Shown here one piece after another: positions 17,705 to 27,083 of a stretch of 64,000 bases of DNA; within the stretch, counting starts at the first letter, position 1, and each line of letters opens with the position of its first letter. The notes under the pieces were generated by a model, which was given only the letters and a program-made list of their open reading frames with translations, did no database searches and was not told the origin of the DNA. A program made the position numbers and the translations under genes. The DNA lies in contig JBNRMJ010000021.1 in the NCBI GenBank assembly GCA_050309435.1, positions 3,811 through 67,810 on the forward strand, in the 5' to 3' direction. This DNA is from CAYXVJ01 sp050309435. Lineage in GTDB: Bacteria > Bacillota > Clostridia > Saccharofermentanales > Fastidiosipilaceae.

Positions 17705-18307
17705 ATGGACAATCGAGATCGCGATAATCGTCAAATATCCGTGGAACGCATGGGGCGGGCCGGACGTGTTTTTGTGGAGCGAACGGCAGGCGGTGTAGCC
17801 GCCTGGTTCAAGGCTCAGGCTATTTTATTCGTGATCGGTCTGGGGATTCTGATGATTGGCCTGGCTCTCGTCGGTATTCGCTGGTGGGGACTAAAAGCGA
17901 TCCTGATCGCCCTCATCGACATGCTGCCTCTGGTCGGCAGCGGTTTGATCATGATCCCCTGGGCGATCATCAAAGTACTGGGAGGCGAAGGCACGGTTGC
18001 CTTATGGCTTATAGTGATCTATCTGGTATTGATCATAGCCAGACAAATCCTCGAACCGATTATCGTCGGAAAGAGCATCGGCCTGAAACCACTCTGGACT
18101 TTTCTATCCACTATGGCCGGTATCATTTTACTGGGTCCGGTCGGTGCCATCGTCGGTGCTTTGGCGGCGATCGTGATCCGGGTTTTCCTCACCGTCCGCA
18201 GAGATTTCTACGCGGGTCACTTCGACGAAGCGGATCATATGAATGTGGATCCCCGGCGCTTCAACCGCGCCAAAGACGCCGGCAACGACGAGGATCTCGA
18301 GAACTGA
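17705..18307 (+). CDS. AI-2E transporter-family protein, half length (C-terminal module only)
   Basis: A 200-residue integral membrane protein. It matches the C-terminal half of the YdiK/YtvI/AI-2E exporter family: a WFKAQAILF segment, a hydrophobic pair (about 38-62), the conserved ALIDMLPLVGSGLIMIPWAI (about 69-88), RQILEPIIVGKSIGLKPL (113-130), and a final helix pair. Normal members have about 340-380 residues with two or three more helices at the N-terminus, absent here. GAAGGAG sits 7 nt before the ATG and no upstream frame continues the gene, so it looks like an intact short protein rather than a broken end. The soluble tail (about 166-200) is acidic. Confidence 0.75.
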   Translation: MDNRDRDNRQISVERMGRAGRVFVERTAGGVAAWFKAQAILFVIGLGILMIGLALVGIRWWGLKAILIALIDMLPLVGSGLIMIPWAIIKVLGGEGTVALWLIVIYLVLIIARQILEPIIVGKSIGLKPLWTFLSTMAGIILLGPVGAIVGALAAIVIRVFLTVRRDFYAGHFDEADHMNVDPRRFNRAKDAGNDEDLEN

Positions 18308-18329
18308 ACCTCTGATTCATGCAGATAAA

Positions 18330-18935
18330 TTAACGTGGCAGATTCCAGGCCAGACAAAAAGCCTGATCGACTTCGATAATTTCCTGGGCACTGTTGATTG
18401 CTTTGAAATTATCGAGCATGTCTTTCGCGTCGGCGAGCGTGCGAAGGCGCTCGTGCATGGCAGGATCTTCGTTGTCTTCGGGTCTCGGCAGCCGAATGCC
18501 CTTTTTATCCAATGCCGCCTCGAATCCCAGAACCCTTTTACGAAGAGCGATATAAGCCAGCGTCAGCGCATGTTCTCTCTCCAATTCGGCGAAGAGCTCT
18601 CCTAAGGGCCAGGTCTGGTTATGCTCCGTCGCGACTGCTTTTAAAACCTGCCGCCCGACTCCTGCTTCTCTCCATTCGTTTAATAACAGATCGAAGGTGG
18701 CTTTCGACAGACCGCAGAGCACACAAAAACCTTTCTTGTCTTCACGAGCCGAAACGCAGTCTGCCGCTTCCGTAAGCGGACGATTATATAGTGTCTTGAT
18801 ATCACTGCTTAAATCCCCCGGTTCGAGTTCCATGATCTCGCAGCCATGTTCTCCGGCAATCCGGCGAAATGTTTTACCCTCTTCGCTGTCTTTGCTTAAT
18901 TGATAAAGTAAAATTCTGACTTTTCCTTCGCTCAT
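18330..18935 (-). CDS. DUF3783-domain protein
   Basis: A 201-residue soluble protein. The first 45 residues form a small alpha/beta start (VRILLYQLSKDSEEGKTFRRI). The middle, GFCVLCGLSKATFDLLLNEW (about 69-88) followed by LKAVATEHNQTWPLGELFAELEREH (about 98-122), is the DUF3783 signature found widely in Clostridia. A helical C-terminal extension of about 75 residues follows. No biochemical role is established for this family that I can state. It is convergent with the AI-2E-like gene (22 bp between stops) and has no operon partner. Confidence 0.75.
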   Translation of the reverse strand: MSEGKVRILLYQLSKDSEEGKTFRRIAGEHGCEIMELEPGDLSSDIKTLYNRPLTEAADCVSAREDKKGFCVLCGLSKATFDLLLNEWREAGVGRQVLKAVATEHNQTWPLGELFAELEREHALTLAYIALRKRVLGFEAALDKKGIRLPRPEDNEDPAMHERLRTLADAKDMLDNFKAINSAQEIIEVDQAFCLAWNLPR

Positions 18936-19281
18936 ATTTTTTCCTTCTATAGCTGCTCTTTCTTACAATTCGGTAACAGAGGATAATCCCGGCTTTTTCT
19001 ATTACACTATAACCTATAATTCTGATACAAGAGAACTGCAACGTGACTCTTTCTCCCATAAAACTTTCTTCTCATAGCAAATATTTTCGTCTTTACCGGC
19101 AGAGATCAGAACAGCTAATGTCATCTTGTCATGCGGATATCTTGACAGGGATTTCCTTGTTATAACCTCATAGTTCTTCGAATTCCCCGAACACCGGCAA
19201 GTATATTCGTTCGTCCATGCAACTATTTTGACCTTTATTTGGTATTCTTAGTACATAGGATCAAGTAAAGGAGGTTGGAAG
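18936..19281. other. Non-coding gap upstream of the DUF4349 gene
   Basis: A 346-bp T-rich stretch without a supported gene. At its right end are a promoter (TTGACC at 19228-19233 and TACATA at 19252-19257, 18 bp apart) and the strong Shine-Dalgarno AAAGGAGG for the next gene. The minus-strand promoter of the DUF3783 gene must also be here; I see no clear match. A TTGACA at about 19143 has no correctly spaced -10. Confidence 0.55.
19228..19257 (+). promoter_or_regulatory. Promoter of the DUF4349 lipoprotein gene
   Basis: TTGACC and TACATA separated by 18 bp, ending 24 bp before the ATG. Confidence 0.55.
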
Positions 19282-20301
19282 ATGAAATGCAGAAAATTCA
19301 CTAACACAAGAGCTTTACCGGCCCTAATCCTGGCCGCCTTTCTGCTTTTGACTTCGGTAGCATGCGCAAGCAATGCCATGACCGGAGACAAGACAGGCGG
19401 AGTTCCGGGACGCGACAACAGTGCCGGTTTTGACAGCGATTCCGGCGGCCGGCCCGACGAGGGCGGCGGCTCGGCAGAAGAAGGAATCGACCTGGGACGT
19501 AAGATCATCACCAATACGAATATCCGTATGGAGAGTCCCGACGTCACCAAAGCAGTTGGCGAGCTCGCTTCGTATGCACGCGAACTTGGCGGCTACATCC
19601 AATCTCAATATCAAACGGAATCCGCAGGCAGTTTTTACGGCGAACTGGTTGTCCGGATCCCGGCAGAATCGGTTGACTCCTTTATTATCCGGACGGAAAA
19701 TTACGGCGAGATAAAAGAGAATAAAGTCTCGATCAATGATGTTACAGCGGACTATACCGATACCGAATCACGTTTGAATAACGCCAGAGTTCAGGAAGCT
19801 CGCTTGCTCGAGATGTTCGAAGAAGCCGATACCATCGACGAACTCCTCTATATACAGTCGGAACTCGATCGCCTTCAGGAACGAATCGAAGTCTACGAAG
19901 GTCAGATCAGACTCTGGGACAATCTGATCGATCTGGCCACAATCTCCCTTTATATTTATGAAGAAGCGGCTTTAATCGATGCCGGCAGCTCGGTTCCCCG
20001 TTATATACCGGCCGATACGGTGTGGGAGCGTTTCTCCAACGGCGTCCAAGCCTCCTTCGTGAAATTCGTTAACGGTCTGTCCCGCTTCGTCATCTGGCTC
20101 GGCGAATCCTTCATTCAGCTGATCTTCTTCCTTCTCCTGGCTTTCGTGATCTACAAAATCGTCAAACGCCAGCGAAGACAAAAACAGCCGGATCCGACCT
20201 CTCGTCCACTGCATAAAATACGCGCCGGACGAAACAAATCCAATCCGACGCAGGCAGCAGAAACAGACAGCGAGAAACATCATGATCCCGAAGAATCTTA
20301 A
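19282..20301 (+). CDS. DUF4349 lipoprotein
   Basis: A predicted surface lipoprotein of 339 residues. The signal peptide ends in the lipobox TSVAC with Cys28 as the lipidation site. A low-complexity Gly/Asp/Ser linker (30-70) leads to the DUF4349 domain (about 72-235), seen in RKIITNTNIRMESPD, an AVGELASYARELGGYIQS helix and the DYTDTESRLNNARVQEARLL coiled segment. A single membrane helix (about 268-287) and a basic tail follow. The lipid anchor at one end and a membrane helix at the other are typical for this family. Its function is unknown; homologues are often linked to envelope stress. The start is certain (AAAGGAGG). Confidence 0.85.
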   Translation: MKCRKFTNTRALPALILAAFLLLTSVACASNAMTGDKTGGVPGRDNSAGFDSDSGGRPDEGGGSAEEGIDLGRKIITNTNIRMESPDVTKAVGELASYARELGGYIQSQYQTESAGSFYGELVVRIPAESVDSFIIRTENYGEIKENKVSINDVTADYTDTESRLNNARVQEARLLEMFEEADTIDELLYIQSELDRLQERIEVYEGQIRLWDNLIDLATISLYIYEEAALIDAGSSVPRYIPADTVWERFSNGVQASFVKFVNGLSRFVIWLGESFIQLIFFLLLAFVIYKIVKRQRRQKQPDPTSRPLHKIRAGRNKSNPTQAAETDSEKHHDPEES

Positions 20302-20323
20302 ACTCAAATAAGCGCCAGAAAAA

Positions 20324-20352
20324 AAGCAGCTTCGTTACATGCGAAGCTGCTT
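20324..20352. terminator. Bidirectional terminator between DUF4349 and amidohydrolase genes
   Basis: Perfect 11-bp stem AAGCAGCTTCG/CGAAGCTGCTT with a 7-nt loop, followed by TTATT on the plus strand and preceded by a run of A (T-tract on minus). It lies between convergent stops. Confidence 0.9.
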
Positions 20353-20374
20353 TTATTCTTAGCGATACCTTTAC

Positions 20375-21688
20375 TTAGAGTTGATCGAAGAGTGCTTCTC
20401 CTCTAGCCTCGACCTGACGAATCAAATCATCTTGATCGACGAGGGTCAATCTTCCGTTACGTACCTGTTCGATACCGCCGATGTAGACAGACATGACATC
20501 GTCTCCGGTCGCATTAAAAACGAGAGAAGACGTGATGTTCTCGAAACTGCCCAGACGCGCCGGTCTGAACTTGGGCTTCGACCAGTCCAGAATAATGAAG
20601 TCGGCGAGATTCCCCGTACGAAGATCCGCGATATCGTCTCGACCGAAGGCCCCGGCACCGTTAACGGTGGCCATTTGAAGAGCTTGTTTGGCCGACAAGA
20701 TCCGCGGACCATGAGCCAGAGAGTTCGCCAGAACGACGCCCTTCATTTCACGGAAAAGATCGATATTGTTGTTCCATAATGCGCCGTCTGTACCAAGACC
20801 CACCTCAATCCCTGCTTCCAGCATGGCCGGAACAGCGGCCAGGCCGTCCGAGATCTTAAACTCGCAGAGCGGGGTATTGATGACTTTGGTTTTACTTTCT
20901 GCCAGCATCTCCCTTTCCTCTGCGCTGGTGTACACAACATGGGATGCGATTAAGTCGGGTCCCAGGAAATTCGCCTCGGCCAGAAAGCTTACCGGCGTCG
21001 TTTGATAACGCTCGCGCACGATGGCTTCTCTCCAGCGAGTCTCTGCCAGATGCGAAGTGATGAGCATGTCTGTTTCGCGAGCCAGATGCCGAACCAGGCG
21101 AAGCGTCTCTAAATCAAAATCTTCTTCGGAGATCGATCCCAGCACGGGTACGATATCTGCTTTCCGGCAGGCATCGGCGAAATCTTTTAAGTAGACTAAG
21201 TCATGAGGCTCCGAGGCAATACGGAAATCCGGACGGTAATCTTCTGCCAGTGCTGCGCGGATGCCGCTCTTTTCCACGGCTTCGATCGCACGAAAGCCCA
21301 GACTCCAGTACATGTTTTCGAGGATGAACGTACAGCCGGAAAGCATCGCCTCCGCATAGGTCAGACTCCTGGATAAAACACGGTCGTCATCGGTCAGAAA
21401 CTTCTCGAACCAGTTATGCGAATCGAAAGCCTCGATCTGCTCGAGCAGAGTCATACGGTCGCCCAGTCCCCGTGCCAGCGTCATATCGCCATGGCAGTGA
21501 CCGTTTACCATTCCCGGCATAATCAGTTTTTGATCCAGTTCATGGAGCTCTTTACAATCGTCTGCCGTTAAACGACGCTCGCCGACATAAGCGATGCGTC
21601 CGTCCTTCACGGCCAGAGATCCGACAAAAGGTTCCCATGAGAAACAGTCGCTAAGGATGATAGCATTATTAAAGCCTTGATCAAACAT
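20375..21688 (-). CDS. Amidohydrolase, nucleoside/pterin-type deaminase family (last gene of phosphate operon)
   Basis: A 437-residue metal-dependent hydrolase of the TRZ/ATZ (SsnA/MtaD) subgroup that deaminates purine-like or adenosyl substrates. The metal site HCH is in MVNGHCHGDMTLARG (about 63-65). Other ligand segments are TSHLAETRW (His about 216), ASHVVYTS (about 249), and the terminal Asp in GLGTDGALWNNNIDLFREM (about 298). It starts 8 bp inside the 3' end of the sensor kinase gene with its own AGGAGG, so it is translationally coupled to the phosphate regulators. The substrate is not determinable; SAH/MTA deaminase is the nearest well-known group. Coupling to the Pho genes hints at nucleotide or nucleoside salvage under phosphate limitation, which is inference. 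Confidence 0.75.
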   Translation of the reverse strand: MFDQGFNNAIILSDCFSWEPFVGSLAVKDGRIAYVGERRLTADDCKELHELDQKLIMPGMVNGHCHGDMTLARGLGDRMTLLEQIEAFDSHNWFEKFLTDDDRVLSRSLTYAEAMLSGCTFILENMYWSLGFRAIEAVEKSGIRAALAEDYRPDFRIASEPHDLVYLKDFADACRKADIVPVLGSISEEDFDLETLRLVRHLARETDMLITSHLAETRWREAIVRERYQTTPVSFLAEANFLGPDLIASHVVYTSAEEREMLAESKTKVINTPLCEFKISDGLAAVPAMLEAGIEVGLGTDGALWNNNIDLFREMKGVVLANSLAHGPRILSAKQALQMATVNGAGAFGRDDIADLRTGNLADFIILDWSKPKFRPARLGSFENITSSLVFNATGDDVMSVYIGGIEQVRNGRLTLVDQDDLIRQVEARGEALFDQL

Positions 21689-23480
21689 CCGCTGTATCCT
21701 CCTCGTATTTATCTTGCATGCGGGGATGCCGGGGCAGCGGCAGTCTGATGTGAAAGACCGTTCCCTGACCCGCTTCGCTTTCGATCGTTATAGTTCCATC
21801 ATAGAGATTGACAATATGTTTGACAATCGATAAACCCAAACCGGTACCCCCGAGTTCGCGGGACCGATCCTTCGAAACCCTGTAGAAACGTTCGAAAATC
21901 CGTTCGCGATGCTCTTCGGGAATGCCGATGCCGTTATCGCGTACACGAATCGAGACCATATCCCGCTCTTCGAGAGCATGGACCCAGACCGATCCGCCGG
22001 GTTTATTGTAGATAACGGCATTGCTGACCAGGTTGCTTATCAGTTGTTTCATCCGCTTATATTCGGCGGCCACCTTCAGATCCACGGGGATATCCAGCAT
22101 GATCTTTACTTCGCGCTGTGCTGCGATCGGATCCATTTGTTCCTTTACTTCCAACGCAACTTCATTGAGCAGACAAGACTGGAGTATATTTCCCGGATCC
22201 GGATCCGTCCGGGCTTTATTTTCGATCTCGGAGAGATCCAGCAGATCCGAGATTAAGGTCATTAGCCGCTCTGCTTCGATTTCGATGATTTCATAGAAGG
22301 ACTCTCTGGTTTCCTCATCCCTGTTTGCAGATTTAAGCAGTTGAACATAACCGCGGATCGAAGTCAGCGGAGTTTTTAGTTCATGAGATACATTGGCTAC
22401 GAACTCCGAACGCATCTGCTCGAGTTTCGTGATACGCGTCACATCGTGCAAGACAATAACGCAGTTATGGTCCCGGGCTTCCCCGAAAGACGCGGCATAA
22501 ACCTGAATAATGGATTCGCGGGGATACGTGAACTCGATGATATCCGTCACGGGCTCGCCCTTCTCAAGAGCCGATCTCGCCACGGCCGCAAGCTTGGCGT
22601 AGTTACTGCCGTAGGTGTCCAGGGACTGAAATGCATCGCTGTAAGGTCCCGCCATTTTCAGAACTCGTTTCGTTAAAATAAAGGGATGCAGATTTTCGCC
22701 GCGAACCGCAATAATCCCGTCCCGGATACCGCCGATAATACTATGAAGCTCCTCGTTATGGCGATTCAAAGCCCGGGTGGCCTCGCTCAATCGAGCCGCC
22801 ATCGTATTGAAACTTCGACCCAGTTCTCCCAGTTCGTCCGGATAATCGCCGACACGAGAATCGAAATTCCCCCCGGCGATGGATTCGCTGGCTCTCGTCA
22901 GTGATATAACGGGCTCGCTGAGACGATGAGCCATCCGCGTACCAAAGAAAACGGCAGTGGCTATGCCGACGGCCAGACAGAGAAGAGCGCTTGCCAGAAG
23001 CAGGCGAAGCAAATAGCCGTAGTCATCAGCGGGTAAAGCAGCGCGATAGATATATTTTTCAAACTGATAAGCGGAATAAATATAGCGTCTCGGCCCTGTA
23101 TCGCTGTCGCGCACATCAAAACCCCAGTTTCCGCCAAGCGCGATTTTCACCTCGGGACGATCGGCACGGGAATCTCCTATCACCCCCGCCTGAGCATCAC
23201 TTTCGGCCCGGATCACGCCGCTGTGATCCAGGATCGTAAAGCGAAGACCCTGATCGGCATTGGCCAGATCTCTGCTGATCAGATCGACTCGCTCCTGTAA
23301 ATCGCTATCATCGCGCAGATCCGCTTCGAACTGCGTGGAAAATAAGATCAGACTGGACTTCAAACGCTCGCGCAGAGACTGGTGATAGAGCTGATACATC
23401 AGTAAAACAGCCAAGAAAAGGGCAACGGCAATCCCCGCAGAAGCAGCAATTACGTAACCCTTTATGATCTCTTTTTTCAT
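21681..23480 (-). CDS. phoR: PhoR-type sensor histidine kinase
   Basis: A 599-residue membrane sensor kinase. TM1 is at about 7-29, followed by an extracytoplasmic sensing domain (30-155) and TM2 (157-180). Next come HAMP (181-235), a PAS domain (about 245-350), and HisKA with the phosphoacceptor His366 in FVANVSHELKTPLTS. The HATPase domain has the N box LISNLVSNAVIYNK, G1 VRDNGIGIPEEH and G2 GGTGLGLSIVKHI. It is four bases from the response regulator gene. Position behind pstSCAB-phoU and the WalK/PhoR-like architecture support the phosphate role. A large periplasmic domain is typical of Gram-positive PhoR. Confidence 0.9.
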   Translation of the reverse strand: MKKEIIKGYVIAASAGIAVALFLAVLLMYQLYHQSLRERLKSSLILFSTQFEADLRDDSDLQERVDLISRDLANADQGLRFTILDHSGVIRAESDAQAGVIGDSRADRPEVKIALGGNWGFDVRDSDTGPRRYIYSAYQFEKYIYRAALPADDYGYLLRLLLASALLCLAVGIATAVFFGTRMAHRLSEPVISLTRASESIAGGNFDSRVGDYPDELGELGRSFNTMAARLSEATRALNRHNEELHSIIGGIRDGIIAVRGENLHPFILTKRVLKMAGPYSDAFQSLDTYGSNYAKLAAVARSALEKGEPVTDIIEFTYPRESIIQVYAASFGEARDHNCVIVLHDVTRITKLEQMRSEFVANVSHELKTPLTSIRGYVQLLKSANRDEETRESFYEIIEIEAERLMTLISDLLDLSEIENKARTDPDPGNILQSCLLNEVALEVKEQMDPIAAQREVKIMLDIPVDLKVAAEYKRMKQLISNLVSNAVIYNKPGGSVWVHALEERDMVSIRVRDNGIGIPEEHRERIFERFYRVSKDRSRELGGTGLGLSIVKHIVNLYDGTITIESEAGQGTVFHIRLPLPRHPRMQDKYEEDTADV

Positions 23481-23483
23481 CGA

Positions 23484-24209
23484 TTAACTCTCTTGATCCA
23501 CATCGGTTTCATCGTCCATATCCTCCGAGAAGCAATACCCTACCCCTCGAACCGTTAGAATAAATCGCGGTTGATTCGGCTCGTCTTCCAGCTTGATGCG
23601 AAGATAGCGGATATGCACGTCAACCGTACGGGTATCGCCGTAGTAATTCATTTTCCATACGCGATCCAGAAGCATGTCTCTGCTGAATACCTGGCCGCGA
23701 TGCTTCATCAAGACAGCCAACAGATCAAACTCACGTTGTGTCAGCTCGATTGCATCGCCGCGTTTGGTGACCTTACGACGCACGCTGTCCAGTTGGATCG
23801 GTCCTGCGATCAACACTTCGTTATCGCTTTGTTCGGCCAGATTCCTGCGTCTGAGCAAAGCGCGAACTCTGGCAGCCAGTTCCCGGACACCGAAGGGCTT
23901 GCTGATATAATCGTCTGCTCCCAGTTCGAGCCCCAGAACACGGTCCGTTTCCTCGCCCTTTGCCGTTAGCATAATGACAGGAAGCGCCACTGTTTTCGGG
24001 TCGCGGCGCAGCGTTCTTAAGATCTCCAGACCGTCGGGATCCGGCATCATCCAGTCTAGAATCACGGCGTCGGGCATCTTATGGTTAAGGGCAATAAGAA
24101 AGTCCTTCCCGTTCGAGAAAGTCTCTGTTTCCATACCGTAATCCTGGATGGCCACGGCAGCAAGACGGCGGATATTCGCTTCGTCATCAACAATATAAAC
24201 TAAAGCCAT
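23484..24209 (-). CDS. phoB: OmpR/PhoB-family response regulator
   Basis: A 241-residue two-domain regulator. The receiver domain (1-120) has the acidic pocket DDE (8-10), phosphoacceptor Asp52 (VILDWMMPD), Thr in MLTAKGEE and the conserved Lys of ISKPFG (about 103). The winged-helix DNA-binding domain (about 135-230) has ELTQREFDLLAVL and the recognition segment RTVDVHIRYLRIKLE, then the wing FILTVRGVGYCF. It would recognise the 11-bp repeats upstream of pstS. In Bacillota this protein is also called PhoP. Confidence 0.92.
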   Translation of the reverse strand: MALVYIVDDEANIRRLAAVAIQDYGMETETFSNGKDFLIALNHKMPDAVILDWMMPDPDGLEILRTLRRDPKTVALPVIMLTAKGEETDRVLGLELGADDYISKPFGVRELAARVRALLRRRNLAEQSDNEVLIAGPIQLDSVRRKVTKRGDAIELTQREFDLLAVLMKHRGQVFSRDMLLDRVWKMNYYGDTRTVDVHIRYLRIKLEDEPNQPRFILTVRGVGYCFSEDMDDETDVDQES

Positions 24210-24219
24210 ACATTCTACC

Positions 24220-24906
24220 TTACATCAAGGGCTTTTTCCTGCCCAGCAGTTTGCTTGACATGTTCTTGTGTTCGCCGGTCACCGCATAGACGGCCCATTC
24301 CGAGATATTGACCGCATGATCGCCCATCCGTTCAATATACTTGGCGACGAACATGTAGTCGGTCGCTTGAGAGACTTTACTATGATCCGTTTGCATCACG
24401 TTACTGAGTTCCAATATCATGCGCGAGAAGAGATTGTCGACCTCGTCATCGCGATTCTTAACCGCATGAGCCAGCTCCAGATCCTTCCGGATAAAGGAAT
24501 CTACGGCGGCTGCGAACATCTCCCTGGCAATCTCAAACATCTCAAGAATGCCGGCAGGTGTCTCGGTTTGGATAAACTCGGGATAGGTCGCCATGATCTC
24601 GCAGATATCGGCACACTGATCGGCCGTCCGTTCGATATCGGTTAACATTTTCAAGGTCGCCGTAATGTCGCGCAGATCACCTGCAATCGGCTGCTGCAGA
24701 GCAATCAGATTCACACAGAACTGTTCGATGTTGTTCTGCGCAGCATTGATTTGAGGGTCGTTCTCATAGATTTCCCCGGCCAAGACCAGATCGCGGGTCT
24801 TCAGTGCCCGGATCGTATCCTCCATGATTTTTTCGACTTGCGCACCCAGAACCCCGATATTTCGAAATAAAAACCCCAGTTCGCGGTCAAACGCTTCTCT
24901 AGCCAT
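24220..24906 (-). CDS. phoU: Phosphate signalling protein PhoU
   Basis: PhoU links Pst transporter activity to the sensor kinase and represses the regulon when phosphate is plentiful. The 228 residues form two three-helix repeats, each with the metal-binding E/DxxxD pattern: ENDPQINAAQNNIEQFCVNL region and KNRDDEVDNLFSRM region. The start at 24906 (MAREAFDRELG) has GAGAGGA upstream; a longer in-frame start at 24939 lacks one. It lies between pstB (82 bp) and the response regulator (10 bp), all on the same strand. Confidence 0.94.
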   Translation of the reverse strand: MAREAFDRELGFLFRNIGVLGAQVEKIMEDTIRALKTRDLVLAGEIYENDPQINAAQNNIEQFCVNLIALQQPIAGDLRDITATLKMLTDIERTADQCADICEIMATYPEFIQTETPAGILEMFEIAREMFAAAVDSFIRKDLELAHAVKNRDDEVDNLFSRMILELSNVMQTDHSKVSQATDYMFVAKYIERMGDHAVNISEWAVYAVTGEHKNMSSKLLGRKKPLM

Positions 24907-24988
24907 GATTAAGTCCTCTCTTTTCCATATGACTATCATAATCTACTTTGATATAAAATGCCGTGCGATTCCGTTTTATAACTCCGTA

Positions 24989-25840
24989 TCAGCCAAAGCG
25001 ACCGGTGATATAGTCTTCTGTCCGCTTATCGGACGGCTGGTTGAACATTTGGACCGTATCGGCGAATTCGATGACTTCTCCTAGCAGGAAAAAGGCCGTG
25101 TGATCGCTGATACGGGCCGCCTGCTGCATCGAATGCGTGACGATAATGATCGTGTAATCTTTCTTCAGATCATTCATCAGATCTTCGATCTTCGTGGTGG
25201 CGATAGGATCGAGCGCCGAGGTCGGTTCGTCCATTAAAATAACACCGGGCTCGAGTGCGATGGCGCGAGCAATACAAAGGCGCTGCTGCTGACCGCCGGA
25301 AAGTTTCATGGCATTACGGGAGAGAATGTCCTTGGCCTCGTTCCAAAGAGCCGCTTTCTTCAGCGATGTTTCGACAACTTCGTCCAGAACTCGCTTGTCG
25401 CGGATCCCCTGACAGCGCAAGCCGTAGGCAATGTTGTCGTAGATACTCATCGGGAACGGGTTGGGCGACTGAAAGACCATGCCGACTTCGGTTCTGAGGT
25501 TGACGACATCGATGTCCGAGCTATATATATCTTTCCCGCGCATTTTTATCTCACCGGAAATCTTAACATCCTCGATCAGGTCGTTCATACGGTTGAAGCA
25601 GCGCAGGAAAGTGGATTTTCCGCAGCCGGAAGGTCCGATAAAGGCCGTTACCCGGTTGGCGGGTATATCCATGGTAATACCTTTCAGTGCTTCGAACTTA
25701 CCATAGTGCAGGTGAACGTCTTTGCACTCGAAAATACTCTTGTATGCGGCTTCGTCATGAATATCGTCGGCAGCGAATGACTGGTTCGGGGACAGTATCA
25801 GACTGCTTTCGCCGGCTTTTTGCTTATTTTTGTAAAACAT
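24989..25840 (-). CDS. pstB: Phosphate ABC transporter ATP-binding protein PstB
   Basis: ATPase of the high-affinity phosphate importer. In 283 residues it shows Walker A GPSGCGKST, signature LSGGQQQRLCIARA, Walker B VILMDEPTSALDP and switch His in IIVTHSMQQAAR. The C-terminus PSDKRTEDYITGRFG is the standard PstB end. The N-terminus has about 35 extra residues before the ABC domain. AAGGAG precedes the ATG at 25840; pstA ends 19 bp upstream. Confidence 0.97.
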   Translation of the reverse strand: MFYKNKQKAGESSLILSPNQSFAADDIHDEAAYKSIFECKDVHLHYGKFEALKGITMDIPANRVTAFIGPSGCGKSTFLRCFNRMNDLIEDVKISGEIKMRGKDIYSSDIDVVNLRTEVGMVFQSPNPFPMSIYDNIAYGLRCQGIRDKRVLDEVVETSLKKAALWNEAKDILSRNAMKLSGGQQQRLCIARAIALEPGVILMDEPTSALDPIATTKIEDLMNDLKKDYTIIIVTHSMQQAARISDHTAFFLLGEVIEFADTVQMFNQPSDKRTEDYITGRFG

Positions 25841-25859
25841 ATTATTCTCCTTATTGAAA

Positions 25860-27083
25860 TTAGCTCCACTTACGGTTTAAGCGGGATGTGATCAGCTTTA
25901 CGGTAATATTTAGGATCAGCACCATCGCCAGAATAATCAGCGAGATAGCGGATGCCAATTCGAAGTTCGGGTTTTCCGCCGACATAATCGCCCAGATCTG
26001 AACGGCCAGACTTGTCGCTCCCTGAAGAATTTTGGGATTATCCGAAATAACGGTGCTCATGGCAAAGATCAGTGCCGCCGACTCCCCGATGATGCGCGAG
26101 ATCGACAGCAGAGCCGCCGAGAGAATGCCGGGCAGAGCATTTGGTAAAACGACTTTAAAAATGGTTTGAGTGAGATTGGCACCTAATGCGAGAGATCCCA
26201 TCCGCATGCCTGCAGGTACGACACGCAGGGCTTCCTCCGTCTGACGGATGACAACCGGCAACAGCACGACCGACATCGTCAAGGCACCCAGGAGGATACT
26301 TTGACCGTCCGCACCGAAGAGCTTCGTAATCGGAAAGAGCATGGTCAAGCCCATGAGACCGAAAATAATGGAAGGAACGCCGGACAGCATTTCGATGGAA
26401 CTTCTGATGAGAGCCGTGATTCGATTCTTCCCTGCGATTTCGTTGAGGTAAATAGCCGCCGCGATACCGACCGGCAGGACAATCAATAAGGTTAAGCCGA
26501 TTAAAATCAAAGTCGCTTTCAGCGAACCCCAAATTCCTCCGCCTTCGGTCTGATAAAACATTAAGACCAGACTTTCTGCCTCCGTGTCCAGGGTTTGGAT
26601 AAAGCTTTTAGCATTCTGGCGTCGCATCAGCCCTGCCGTTTTCTTCTCTCCTGCCGCATTCAGATACTCGACCTTCCGGATAGATGCCTCGGAACTGATC
26701 CGATGCGCTTTTCCAAACTCGTCGCCTGCCGTGGAGATCGATAAATCGCGGAAGTTGGACTCGGGATCCATGAAAACGACTTCCATCAGCTCATCGCCGC
26801 GAACGCTTATTGCATCCCTGACCGCTATTCCGTAGCGTGTCGAAAAGTAAGCATCTTCGGGCAGCTTATCGGGTATAGTAAATTCCCCTGGCAAAGGATC
26901 ATCGAAACTGACATTTATATTTTCGGACCAGTAATTGCCGCGAATCAAGTCAAGACTCAGACTGCCGACACCTCTGCGAAACACAAAGACTAAAACCAGG
27001 CCCAGGACAATAACGGCAATCGAAGCGCTAAGCCATGTCAGGGCATTCAGAAAAGCATCGATGATTTTACGTTTACTAGTCAT
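25860..27083 (-). CDS. pstA: Phosphate ABC transporter permease PstA (long form)
   Basis: An integral membrane subunit of 407 residues, longer than the usual ~290. The extra length is an extracytoplasmic insert between TM1 (about 14-34) and TM2 (about 186-208), including DSNFRDLSISTAGDEF and similar soluble sequence. Five more helices follow, with the cytoplasmic coupling segment EALRVVPAGMRMGSLALGAN near 283-302 and SRIIGESAALIFAM later. It overlaps pstC by 8 nt. Such long PstA forms occur in several phyla; the insert's role is unknown. Confidence 0.93.
   Translation of the reverse strand: MTSKRKIIDAFLNALTWLSASIAVIVLGLVLVFVFRRGVGSLSLDLIRGNYWSENINVSFDDPLPGEFTIPDKLPEDAYFSTRYGIAVRDAISVRGDELMEVVFMDPESNFRDLSISTAGDEFGKAHRISSEASIRKVEYLNAAGEKKTAGLMRRQNAKSFIQTLDTEAESLVLMFYQTEGGGIWGSLKATLILIGLTLLIVLPVGIAAAIYLNEIAGKNRITALIRSSIEMLSGVPSIIFGLMGLTMLFPITKLFGADGQSILLGALTMSVVLLPVVIRQTEEALRVVPAGMRMGSLALGANLTQTIFKVVLPNALPGILSAALLSISRIIGESAALIFAMSTVISDNPKILQGATSLAVQIWAIMSAENPNFELASAISLIILAMVLILNITVKLITSRLNRKWS

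Noticed and set aside
18330..18935. Considered as a toxin or phage-related gene because it stands alone
   Set aside because: The DUF3783 signature is clear and the family is an ordinary chromosomal one in Clostridia.
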